Shown piece by piece: positions 1 through 6,112 of a stretch of DNA of 13,900 nt (positions are counted from its first letter, which is position 1; each line of letters begins with the position of its first letter). The translations under genes were made by a program, and so were the position numbers. A model generated the notes under the pieces. It worked only from the letters and a program-made list of their open reading frames with translations, ran no database searches and was not told the DNA's origin. This DNA comes from Phocaeicola_A sp963625535 (GTDB taxonomy: Bacteria > Bacteroidota > Bacteroidia > Bacteroidales > Bacteroidaceae): positions 1-13,900 of the forward strand of contig CAVFUK010000112.1 in the NCBI GenBank assembly GCA_963625535.1, in the 5' to 3' direction.

Positions 1-283
1 GCAGGGTGTAGACCGTTTCCGGTATCAATCCGTAATATCTCAGCGCCGAAGACATGGAAACATAGGAAGGGGCGTAGAGATGGTTGGCGATAAGCTCTAA
101 TGACAACGGTACTCTGGAGACCTCCGGGTTGACGACATAAAGTCCCTTCTTGAGTCGAATGACGTATTCTTTCTGCTCAAGACTGCGCACCTTCTCGCCT
201 CCAGCCTTTATGTCCGGGAAAAGCGACGCCAGCGCCATAGTGCTGACCGGTATGTTCGCGAATGCTTCTAACGCTCTTATCAT
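1..283 (-). CDS. AbiEi-family antitoxin / transcriptional regulator, partial (3' end beyond window)
   Basis: The reverse strand is open from an ATG at 283 to the window edge (94 codons, no stop), so only the N-terminal part is visible. Residues about 10-48 read as a winged-helix region ending in RLKKGLYVV, the usual 'wing' of AbiEi-type regulators. This is followed by LELIANHLYAPSYVSMSSAL and RYYGLIPETVYTL, which I recognise as the conserved block of the COG5340/AbiEi 'viral defence' regulators. In known AbiE systems this protein is the antitoxin: it represses its own promoter and is co-transcribed with the AbiEii nucleotidyltransferase toxin. That partner would lie left of the window and is not visible. 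Codons such as AGA, ATA and TTA occur more freely here than in the housekeeping genes to the right, which fits an acquired module. The family call is by motif recognition. A stand-alone regulator of the same fold remains possible. Confidence 0.72.
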   Translation of the reverse strand, partial: MIRALEAFANIPVSTMALASLFPDIKAGGEKVRSLEQKEYVIRLKKGLYVVNPEVSRVPLSLELIANHLYAPSYVSMSSALRYYGLIPETVYTL

Positions 284-294
284 GCTGCGAAAAT

Positions 295-351
295 AGCAAT
301 ATTTTGTATGGCAACCAAATTTATTCTTGTTTTATTGTTCAGAATATTGCT
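295..351. promoter_or_regulatory. Inverted repeat bracketing the AbiEi promoter (candidate operator)
   Basis: The left arm at 295-306 reads AGCAATATTTTG and the right arm at 340-351 reads CAGAATATTGCT. They are reverse complements at 11 of 12 positions, with the inner nine bases (AGCAATATT/AATATTGCT) perfect. The arms are separated by 33 bp, and the midpoint at about 323 falls on the edge of the predicted -7 box. Known AbiEi antitoxins repress their own operon by binding inverted repeats in the promoter, so an autoregulatory operator is the natural reading. The functional role is inferred. Confidence 0.45.
316..323 (-). promoter_or_regulatory. Candidate -7 box for the AbiEi gene
   Basis: Read on the reverse strand this is TAAATTTG, an exact match to the Bacteroidetes -7 consensus TAnnTTTG. 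It sits 33 bp upstream of the ATG at 283, which would give a leader of about 25 nt. No good TTTG -33 element is found 19-21 bp further upstream (the best is TTCTG near 340-344), so the assignment rests on the -7 box and the position. Confidence 0.5.
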
Positions 352-425
352 GTTCTATGCATTTACATCTTATTTATCGCATGAATGCTGATACGGAGTA
401 TGTTGAATATGCCCCGCTGGAAATC

Positions 426-548
426 ACGAAGCATTGTTTGGGCTAAAACAATGTAATTGTTTTGGCTTATACAATCGATTGTTTTGGCCAATACAACCGG
501 TTGTCTTGACCAAAACAACCGGTTGTATTTGCTCATATGAACGATTGT
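426..548. repeat. Tandem array of six palindromic units, 22-23 bp period
   Basis: Units begin at 426, 448, 471, 493, 515 and 537. Each has a 12-13 bp palindromic core followed by a 10-bp linker. Cores three to five are ACAATCGATTGT, ACAACCGGTTGT and ACAACCGGTTGT, all perfect palindromes. Core two is ACAATGTAATTGT (one base longer), and the outer cores (426-437 and 537-548) are degenerate but keep the ATTGT half. Linkers resemble TTTGGCCAAT, which in the third unit contains a second palindrome, TTGGCCAA, at 484-491. A 22-bp period is close to two helical turns, so the cores lie on the same DNA face, as expected for cooperative protein binding. The array lies between the divergent AbiEi and GNAT genes and outside both predicted core promoters. 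I do not recognise a named element. A regulator operator array, an iteron-like or parS-like site, or a genome-wide interspersed repeat are all possible. Confidence 0.8.
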
Positions 549-661
549 CTCTGGGAGGGCGGCCTGTCACTTCCGGCTGGCGGTCCCGATGGGGAAATCA
601 TTTGTTCTTTTGCCGGAACACTTTACCAGGATAGTTGTCACTCCAAATCGTGATTTATATC
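549..661. other. Intergenic spacer, GC-rich then AT-rich, no gene seen
   Basis: This stretch between the palindrome array and the GNAT promoter has a GC-rich first half (about 549-597) and an AT-richer second half. It holds a distant pair TTCCGG (571-576) / CCGGAA (613-618) and nothing else I can support. The frame that stays open across it has no protein-like composition. Confidence 0.5.
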
Positions 662-669
662 TAACTTTG
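662..669 (+). promoter_or_regulatory. Candidate -7 box for the GNAT gene
   Basis: TAACTTTG matches the Bacteroidetes -7 consensus TAnnTTTG. The nearest upstream TTG (635-637) is 24 bp away, slightly beyond the usual 19-21 bp, so the -33 element is weak. Transcription would start at about 674-678, giving a leader of about 85 nt that opens with the hairpin at 673-712. Confidence 0.5.
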
Positions 670-672
670 CAG

Positions 673-712
673 CGGAATATCCCGGTCACTTTGTTGGGAC
701 CGAGGATATCCG
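673..712 (+). promoter_or_regulatory. Strong hairpin in the 5' leader of the GNAT gene
   Basis: CGG (673-675), then a bulged A, then ATATCCCGGTC (677-687) pair with GACCG (698-702), a bulged A, and GGATATCCG (704-712). This gives a 14-bp stem with one single-base bulge on each side and a 10-nt loop (688-697). No T-run follows, so it is not an intrinsic terminator. Its place at the predicted transcript start suggests an mRNA-stabilising or regulatory structure; a DNA-level operator is also possible. Confidence 0.6.
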
Positions 713-761
713 TGAGACAATAGGTATTGAACAGAATTATTCATTAACGACGAAAAGTAAA

Positions 762-1274
762 ATGATTAGAGAAGTAAGAGAGGGTGATGCTCAGGCTATC
801 GTAGACATCTACAATTATTATATATTGAACTCGACGGCCACGTTTGAGGTGGAGCCGTTGAGCGGTGAGCAAATGCGTGAACGCATCGCTGACATCTCGC
901 AGAAGTTCCCCTATTTCGTGGACGAGCGCGACGGACGGATAGCGGGCTATTGCTACGCCCACCCGTGGCAACAACGGGCGGCCTACTACCGCACACTGGA
1001 GACCACCATCTACGTGTCGCCTCATTTCCAAAAGCAAGGCGTGGCGCACGGGTTGATGAATCTACTCATCGACACCTGCCGGCAACAAGGGTATCATGCC
1101 TTGATAGCCTGCATCACTGGCGAGAACACGCAGAGCATTCGTCTGCATAGTGCGTTAGGTTACACGACTGTGGCCGAGTTCAAGGAAGTAGGCATCAAGT
1201 TCGGTCGTGTGCTCGATGTGGTGGACATGGAACTGCTGCTGGAGGACGCACCGCAAGCCGAGCCTGCGAAATAG
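762..1274 (+). CDS. GNAT N-acetyltransferase, phosphinothricin/MnaT (YncA)-like
   Basis: A 170-residue protein of normal length for the PAT/YncA branch of the GNAT superfamily, cytosolic. These enzymes transfer an acetyl group from acetyl-CoA to the amino group of small molecules such as phosphinothricin, methionine sulfone/sulfoximine or other amino acids. Visible family marks are NSTATFEVEPLS (residues 23-34), the GYCYAHPWQQRAAYYRTLET block (62-81, with Glu80 where family members have an active-site acid), the acetyl-CoA loop QKQGVAHG (90-97), ENTQSIRLHSALGY (121-134) and VGIKFGRVLDVVDM (143-156). The ATG at 762 begins MIREV, the typical N-terminus, and an A-rich stretch rather than a Shine-Dalgarno precedes it. 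The gene is monocistronic and converges with lpd. The exact substrate cannot be told from sequence; a resistance role is possible but unproven. Confidence 0.88.
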   Translation: MIREVREGDAQAIVDIYNYYILNSTATFEVEPLSGEQMRERIADISQKFPYFVDERDGRIAGYCYAHPWQQRAAYYRTLETTIYVSPHFQKQGVAHGLMNLLIDTCRQQGYHALIACITGENTQSIRLHSALGYTTVAEFKEVGIKFGRVLDVVDMELLLEDAPQAEPAK

Positions 1275-1446
1275 TGAACGGACATGCTCCGTTTGGGGTG
1301 GGTGGATATCAACCGCTTTCTGCATTCACCATCTCCTTGTCTTCTTTCGGTGTGGTAACTTCGCTTTTGTCTCCATAGACTATAGTATTGTTACCTTTGT
1401 TCCATCTTTCACACTAAAGGGGTTTGCTATTGTTTGGTGAATAGAA

Positions 1447-1489
1447 AATCCTCCGCTTAGCCGATATGCTTAGGCTATAACGGAGGATT
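1447..1489 (-). terminator. Hairpin terminator of the gcv operon
   Basis: AATCCTCCG (1447-1455) and CGGAGGATT (1481-1489) form a perfect 9-bp stem. The enclosed loop can fold again through TAGCC (1458-1462) and GGCTA (1473-1477). On the reverse strand the stem is followed by TTTTC (1449 down to about 1443), and it lies about 50 bp past the lpd stop, so it fits an intrinsic terminator for the leftward operon. On the forward strand only a mixed pyrimidine tract follows, so it may also stop GNAT transcripts, less strongly. Confidence 0.72.
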
Positions 1490-1517
1490 GTCTCTCTGTC
1501 GCTGTCATAGGAGACAA
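1488..1517 (-). repeat. Second inverted repeat between lpd and the terminator
   Basis: TTGTCTC (1488-1494) and GAGACAA (1511-1517) form a perfect 7-bp inverted repeat with a 16-nt loop. It shares two bases with the base of the terminator stem at 1481-1489, so the two hairpins partly compete or stack. It is probably part of the 3'-end structure of the gcv transcript. The rest of the 1275-1537 gap holds only short inverted repeats (AACGGA/TCCGTT at 1277-1293, GGTAAC/GTTACC at 1354-1395) and no gene. Confidence 0.45.
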
Positions 1518-1537
1518 CGGCTCATTTCATAAAAGCT

Positions 1538-2884
1538 TCAACTCATCACAGCATTCTGCACCACTTCGCCTAGCGTGGGGTGGCCGTGGATGATCTGTGC
1601 GAACTGGGTGAGTGTGACGTCGCGGTTCATCAGGGCACAAACCTCCTGCACTAGGTCGGCAGCGTGGGCTCCGAAGAGGTGACAGCCTACCATGCGGTCG
1701 TCCGCGGCATTCACCAGCAACTTGCAGTATCCGTCCGGCTCGTTCATGGCCAAAGCCTTGCCGTTGGCACGGAAGAAGGACTTTTTCACCGTGATGTTCA
1801 GGCCTTGGGCTTTGCACTGTTCCTCGCTGAGGCCCACCATGGCGGCTTCGGGCGAGGTGAACACGGCGGCGGGGATGAGGTCGAACCGGATGTCGTCCGT
1901 CAGCCCTTGGATGTGGTTGAGCGCACGCAGTCCCTGGAAGGTGGCGGCGTGGGCCAGCATGCAACGGGCATTCACGTCACCGATGGCGTAGATGTGGGGC
2001 ACGTTGGTCTGCATCTGGTCGTTCACCGCGATGCCACGGGGCGTGAACTCTATGCCGGCGGCTGCCAGGTTGAGTGCGCCCACATTGGCGGCACGGCCCA
2101 CGGCCATCAGCACAGTGTCGGCCTCGCAACGCAGTTGTTTCTCCTTATACTCATAGTTTACCGCCAGTCCGCCGTCGGTCTGTTCGATGGAGCAGACCTT
2201 GGCCTGGTTCACAATCTCTATGCCCCGCTTGCCGAGCGTCTGCTTCAGACGTTTGGCGATGTCGGTGTCGAAGTTGGGGAGAATCTCCTTCATGAACTCC
2301 ACCACGGTGACTTGGCTGCCCATGCGGCTGAATACTGAGGCGAACTCCATGCCGATGACACCCGCACCGATGATGCAGAGGCGGCTGGGCACGTGGTCGA
2401 TGTCGAGCAACTCCTTGGAGGTGACCACACCTGGTAGCGTGACACCCGGGATGGGCAACAGCTTGCTGACGGATCCGGTGGCGATGATGATGTGGTCCGC
2501 CGTGTAGGTCTGGCCGTCAGCGCTCACCGTGTGTGCGTCCACGAAGTCGGCCTTGGCAGGGACGTAGGTTATCAGCTTGTGCTTCAGCGACGTCTCTATG
2601 CCGGCGGCTAGTGTGCTGACCACCTGGTTCTTCCGCTCGATGACACGGGCGAAGTCCAGCGAGTAGGAGAGTCCCTCGATGCCGTACACGTCAGCCTCCT
2701 TCAGCGCTTCCACCACGTCGGCGTTCTTGCAGAACGCCTTTGTGGGGATGCAACCTTCGTTCAGACAGGTGCCGCCCACCTTGTTCGCCTCGAACAGGGT
2801 GACGGAGAGTCCTCGTTTGGCAGCGTGCACCGCCGTCTCGTATCCGCCGGGGCCGGCGCCTATGATGATGATGTCGGTATGCAT
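1538..2884 (-). CDS. lpdA: Dihydrolipoyl dehydrogenase (glycine cleavage L protein / E3)
   Basis: A 448-residue flavoprotein disulfide reductase, slightly shorter than the usual 460-475. It reoxidises the dihydrolipoyl arm of GcvH with NAD+, making NADH. The FAD-binding GAGPGG is at residues 9-14 and the redox-active pair is in GGTCLNEGCIPTK (Cys40, Cys45). The NAD domain has IIGAGVIGMEFAS, the second FAD motif is YAIGDVN, and the C-terminal dimer domain carries HGHPTLGE with the expected His435-Glu440 dyad. All catalytic residues are present. It starts 5 bp after the gcvPB stop and is the last gene of the operon. Linkage to gcv genes argues for a dedicated L protein, although the same enzyme could also serve 2-oxoacid dehydrogenases if the genome has them. 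Confidence 0.96.
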   Translation of the reverse strand: MHTDIIIIGAGPGGYETAVHAAKRGLSVTLFEANKVGGTCLNEGCIPTKAFCKNADVVEALKEADVYGIEGLSYSLDFARVIERKNQVVSTLAAGIETSLKHKLITYVPAKADFVDAHTVSADGQTYTADHIIIATGSVSKLLPIPGVTLPGVVTSKELLDIDHVPSRLCIIGAGVIGMEFASVFSRMGSQVTVVEFMKEILPNFDTDIAKRLKQTLGKRGIEIVNQAKVCSIEQTDGGLAVNYEYKEKQLRCEADTVLMAVGRAANVGALNLAAAGIEFTPRGIAVNDQMQTNVPHIYAIGDVNARCMLAHAATFQGLRALNHIQGLTDDIRFDLIPAAVFTSPEAAMVGLSEEQCKAQGLNITVKKSFFRANGKALAMNEPDGYCKLLVNAADDRMVGCHLFGAHAADLVQEVCALMNRDVTLTQFAQIIHGHPTLGEVVQNAVMS

Positions 2885-2889
2885 AGGCG

Positions 2890-4356
2890 TCAGGCTTGAG
2901 CAATGAAATCACGATACGTCAGAACAGGATGCTTGGCGGCTGAGGTCTCGTCCAAGCGCCGGACGAGGGTCGTATGCGGTGCGGTCTTCACCGTCTCGGG
3001 GTCGGTGATGGCTTCCTTGGCCACCCGCTTCATCACGTCGATGAACTCGTCCAGTGTCTCGATAGACTCCGACTCGGTGGGCTCTATCATGATGGACTGG
3101 TGGAACAGCAACGGGAAGTAGATGGTGGGGGCGTGGTAGCCATAGTCGAGTAGCCGCTTGGCGATGTCGAGGGTGGTGACGCCGGTGGACTTGTCAGCCA
3201 GACCGTCGAACACAAACTCGTGCTTGCAGACGTCGGGGATGGGCAGGCAGTAGTCTTCCTTGAGCGACTCCTTGATGTAGTTGGCGTTGAGCGTAGCCAG
3301 CGGGCCGACGTACTTGATGTACTCCCGTCCGAGGGAGAGGATGTAGGCGTAGGCCTTCATCATCACACCGAAGTTGCCCAGGAAACCGGAGATGCTACCC
3401 AGTGCCTTGTCGCCACACTCCACATAGAATGTGCCATCGTCACGACGCTTCACGTGCGGGTTGGGCAGATAGTCCACCAATGCCTTGGCTACGCCTACCG
3501 GACCGGAACCCGGACCGCCACCGCCGTGAGGGGTGGAGAAGGTCTTGTGCAGATTGATGTGCATAATGTCGAATCCCATGTCGCCGGGACGGCATTTGCC
3601 CAGCAACGGGTTGAGGTTGGCTCCGTCGTAGTAGAGCAGACCGCCGCAGGCATGTACCAACTTGGCTATCTCCAGGATTTCCGTCTCAAAGAGTCCCAGT
3701 GTGTTGGGGTTGGTCATCATGATGCCGGCGATGGTGTCGTCAAGCAAGGGCTTCAGGTCCTCCACATCGATGCGTCCGTTGGGTTTGGACTTTACCTCCA
3801 CGATGCTCAGTCCGCAGACGGCAGCGCTGGCAGGGTTGGTGCCGTGGGCACTGTTGGGCACGATGACGCGTGTGCGCTTCAGGTCGCCGCGCTGCAGGTG
3901 GTACTGGCGCATCACCATCAGTCCCGTCAGCTCGCCATGGGCTCCGGCGAAGGGGTTGAGGGTGAACTCAGCCAGTCCGGAAATCTCAGCCAGCGAGTGG
4001 GCGAGGTTGTAGTACACTTCAAGGGCACCTTGCACGGTCTCTGCCGGCTGCAGCGGGTGCAGCGAGGTGAAGGCGGGCAGAGCGGCCATCTCTTCGTTTA
4101 TTTTGGGGTTGTACTTCATGGTGCAGCTGCCCAGGGGATAGAAACCTGTGTCCACACCGAAGTTCTTGTTCGACACGTTGGTATAGTGGCGCACCACGTC
4201 GAACTCGCTCACCTCAGGGAGCAGCGGCTCGGTCTGTCGCTTCAGTCCACTGGGCAGCGCGTCGATGTTGTACTGTGCCAACTTGTTCTCAGGAAGGGCA
4301 TAGCCCCGACGACCCTCTTTCGAGAGTTCGAATATCAGTTTATCGTAATATTTCAT
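2890..4356 (-). CDS. gcvPB: Glycine dehydrogenase (decarboxylating) subunit 2
   Basis: A 488-residue PLP-dependent C-terminal half of P protein. It decarboxylates glycine and passes the aminomethyl group to the lipoyl arm of GcvH, releasing CO2. The PLP lysine is Lys271 in HINLHKTFSTPHGGGGPGSG (265-284), with the glycine-rich loop right after it. YPLGSCTMKYNP (73-84) and VPNSAHGTNPASA (166-178) are also family signatures. The ATG at 356 bases past 4000 lies 3 bp after the gcvPA stop, and GAGG near the gcvPA stop may act as a Shine-Dalgarno, which suggests translational coupling of the two subunits. Together with GcvPA (440 aa) the pair totals 928 residues, close to the size of single-chain P proteins. 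Complete, with no key residue missing. Confidence 0.96.
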   Translation of the reverse strand: MKYYDKLIFELSKEGRRGYALPENKLAQYNIDALPSGLKRQTEPLLPEVSEFDVVRHYTNVSNKNFGVDTGFYPLGSCTMKYNPKINEEMAALPAFTSLHPLQPAETVQGALEVYYNLAHSLAEISGLAEFTLNPFAGAHGELTGLMVMRQYHLQRGDLKRTRVIVPNSAHGTNPASAAVCGLSIVEVKSKPNGRIDVEDLKPLLDDTIAGIMMTNPNTLGLFETEILEIAKLVHACGGLLYYDGANLNPLLGKCRPGDMGFDIMHINLHKTFSTPHGGGGPGSGPVGVAKALVDYLPNPHVKRRDDGTFYVECGDKALGSISGFLGNFGVMMKAYAYILSLGREYIKYVGPLATLNANYIKESLKEDYCLPIPDVCKHEFVFDGLADKSTGVTTLDIAKRLLDYGYHAPTIYFPLLFHQSIMIEPTESESIETLDEFIDVMKRVAKEAITDPETVKTAPHTTLVRRLDETSAAKHPVLTYRDFIAQA

Positions 4357-4359
4357 AGT

Positions 4360-5682
4360 CTATACCTCCTCTATTAGTTCTACCAAACGGTCTATCTCTT
4401 CCTTGCTGCGTTTCTCGGTGACGGCGAACAGCAGCACGCCCTCCTCCAACTCAATGCCGGCGAAGAATCCGTTGTCGAGGCATCGCTTCTGCATCGCCTT
4501 CACGTCGAGCGTGGTGCGCAGGGCGAACTCCTTGAGGAACGGCTTGTCGTACACCCGGCTGAACTTGCCCGTCTGCAACAGGCGGTCGCAGAGGTAGTGT
4601 GCCCCACTGTAGGAGAGGCTGTTGACCTCACGCAGTCCGGCCTTGCCCATCAATGCCAGGTAGATGGTGGCATAGAGTGCCATCAGTGACTGGTTGGAGC
4701 AGATGTTGCTGTTGGCCTTCTCGCGGCGGATGTGTTGCTCGCGTGCCTGCAGGGTGAGCACGAAGGCCCGCTTGCCGTCCACGTCGGTGGTGGCGCCCAC
4801 GATGCGGCCGGGCAACTTGCGCACCAGGTCCTTGGTGGACGAGAGGTAGCCCACGTACGGACCGCCGAAGTTGAGCGGCATGCCCAGTGTCTGTCCGTCG
4901 CCGCAAGCGATGTCGGCTCCCCATTCGCCTGGAGTCTTCAACACTGCCAGGGTAGATGGGTCGGCATTGATGACGAACAGCGCCTTGGCGGCGTGGATGG
5001 CGTCGGCGTATCCGGTGTAGTCCTCGATGATACCATATTTATTAGGGGAGGAGACGATGACGCCTGCCACATCGCCCGCGGCCAGCTTTGCCTCCATGTC
5101 GCTGCGGCTGGTCTCGCCGTCTTGACAGGCAATCGTGTCGAGCTGCACGCCGTGGAACTTGGCGTAGGTCTTCACTACCGCCAGGATGTTGGGGTTCACC
5201 GTCTCGGAGATGAGCACGCGGTTGCGCTTCTTGGCGGCGGCCACTGTCATGAACATAGCCTCGGCCGTGGCGGTGGGGCCGTCGTACATCGAGGCATTGG
5301 TGCACGCCAGTCCCGTCAACTCCGACATCATGCTCTGGAACTCGAAGATGTACTGCAGTGTACCCTGCGAGATCTCGGGCTGGTAAGGGGTGTAGGCTGT
5401 GTAGAACTCCGACCGCGACAACAACTGCGCGATGACGGCCGGTGCATAGTGGTCGTAAGCGCCCGCTCCGGCAAACACCGTCAGCGGCACGTTCTTGCGG
5501 CCCAACGAGTTGAAGAAGTTACGCACCTCCTCCTCCGACATCGAAGGAGGCAGGTCGTACTCCTTTTTCCAAATCACTTCCTGAGGAATGTCCGTGTAGA
5601 GGTCGTCCAGTGAGCTGACACCGATGCGCTCCAACATGACACGGATATCCTCTTGTGTATGCGGAAAATATTTGTAGTTCAT
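4360..5682 (-). CDS. gcvPA: Glycine dehydrogenase (decarboxylating) subunit 1
   Basis: A 440-residue N-terminal half of P protein that forms the active alpha2beta2 enzyme with GcvPB. The start is set at the ATG at 5682 (MNYKYFPHTQEDIRVML), which matches the family N-terminus. An in-frame longer version up to 5721 would overlap gcvH and adds 13 non-conserved residues. Recognisable blocks are FAGAGAYDHYAPAVI, YTAYTPYQPEISQGTLQYIF, ACTNASMYDGPTATAEA and REQHIRREKANSNICSNQSL. It follows gcvH after 28 bp and precedes gcvPB by 3 bp. The split-subunit form is common in Bacteroidetes, Firmicutes and Thermus-like bacteria, while enterobacteria have one fused chain. Confidence 0.95.
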   Translation of the reverse strand: MNYKYFPHTQEDIRVMLERIGVSSLDDLYTDIPQEVIWKKEYDLPPSMSEEEVRNFFNSLGRKNVPLTVFAGAGAYDHYAPAVIAQLLSRSEFYTAYTPYQPEISQGTLQYIFEFQSMMSELTGLACTNASMYDGPTATAEAMFMTVAAAKKRNRVLISETVNPNILAVVKTYAKFHGVQLDTIACQDGETSRSDMEAKLAAGDVAGVIVSSPNKYGIIEDYTGYADAIHAAKALFVINADPSTLAVLKTPGEWGADIACGDGQTLGMPLNFGGPYVGYLSSTKDLVRKLPGRIVGATTDVDGKRAFVLTLQAREQHIRREKANSNICSNQSLMALYATIYLALMGKAGLREVNSLSYSGAHYLCDRLLQTGKFSRVYDKPFLKEFALRTTLDVKAMQKRCLDNGFFAGIELEEGVLLFAVTEKRSKEEIDRLVELIEEV

Positions 5683-5710
5683 AGTATGTTGCAAACTGAT
5701 GTGTTGACGT

Positions 5711-6091
5711 TTATTCCTCACAGATGGCCTCGTATGCCTTGGCGTCGAGCAGTGTGTCGAGTTCCGACGGGTCGGAGAGTTTCACCTTCATAATCCAGTT
5801 GGCGAAAGCGTCCTTGTTGATGAGCTCGGGAGCGTCGTTGAGCGCCTCGTTCACTTCCACCACCACGCCTGACACGGGTGAGTAGAGGTCGCTGGCGGCC
5901 TTCACGCTCTCCACGGCACCAAACTCTTCGCCTTTCTCCACTTCGTCGTCCACGTCGGGCATGTCCACGTAGACAATGTCGCCCAACGCGTGCTGTGCAT
6001 AGTCTGTGATGCCGACGTATGCAAACTCATCTTCTGCCTTAACCCACTCGTGCGATTCCGCGTAGCGCAATCCTTCCAATATTGTACTCAT
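5711..6091 (-). CDS. gcvH: Glycine cleavage system H protein
   Basis: A 126-residue lipoyl carrier that shuttles the aminomethyl group from P to T protein and is then reoxidised by L protein. The lipoylation site is Lys64 in AVESVKAASDLYSPVSG, and the N-terminal RYAESHEWV and the GITDYAQHALGDIVYVDMP block are typical. The ATG at 6091 (MSTILEGL) is chosen over a TTG two codons upstream because it gives the standard N-terminus. It begins 21 bp after the gcvT stop. Lipoate could be added by the lplA product from the same operon. Confidence 0.97.
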   Translation of the reverse strand: MSTILEGLRYAESHEWVKAEDEFAYVGITDYAQHALGDIVYVDMPDVDDEVEKGEEFGAVESVKAASDLYSPVSGVVVEVNEALNDAPELINKDAFANWIMKVKLSDPSELDTLLDAKAYEAICEE

Positions 6092-6112
6092 AATCAAATG
6101 TTTTTATAGTTG

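Noticed and set aside
295..351. Phase-variable invertible promoter
   Set aside because: Bacteroides invertons do place promoters between inverted repeats, but the 33-bp spacer and 12-bp arms are too short for known invertible segments and no recombinase gene is nearby. An operator is the simpler reading.
426..548. CRISPR array
   Set aside because: The 22-bp period with 10-bp linkers that resemble one another leaves no room for unique spacers, and no cas genes are seen.
434..634. Open frame of 66 codons on the + strand through the palindrome array
   Set aside because: It begins at a TTG, its composition is Cys/Trp-rich and follows the DNA repeat, and it has no recognisable motif. It is an accidental opening.
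1207..1440. Open frame of 77 codons spanning the GNAT 3' end and intergenic DNA
   Set aside because: It overlaps the well-supported GNAT gene and has no protein-like features after its end.
3220..4377. Open frame of 385 codons antisense to gcvPB
   Set aside because: It mirrors the gcvPB reading frame. The length comes from GC-rich codon bias, and the translation is Val/His/Gly-rich without a domain.
4732..5613. Open frame of 293 codons antisense to gcvPA
   Set aside because: Shadow of gcvPA with low-complexity His/Arg/Val content and no start context.
5683..5721. Longer GcvPA start overlapping gcvH
   Set aside because: The 13 extra residues are not like the family N-terminus. The ATG at 5682 gives the standard MNYKYFPHT start.
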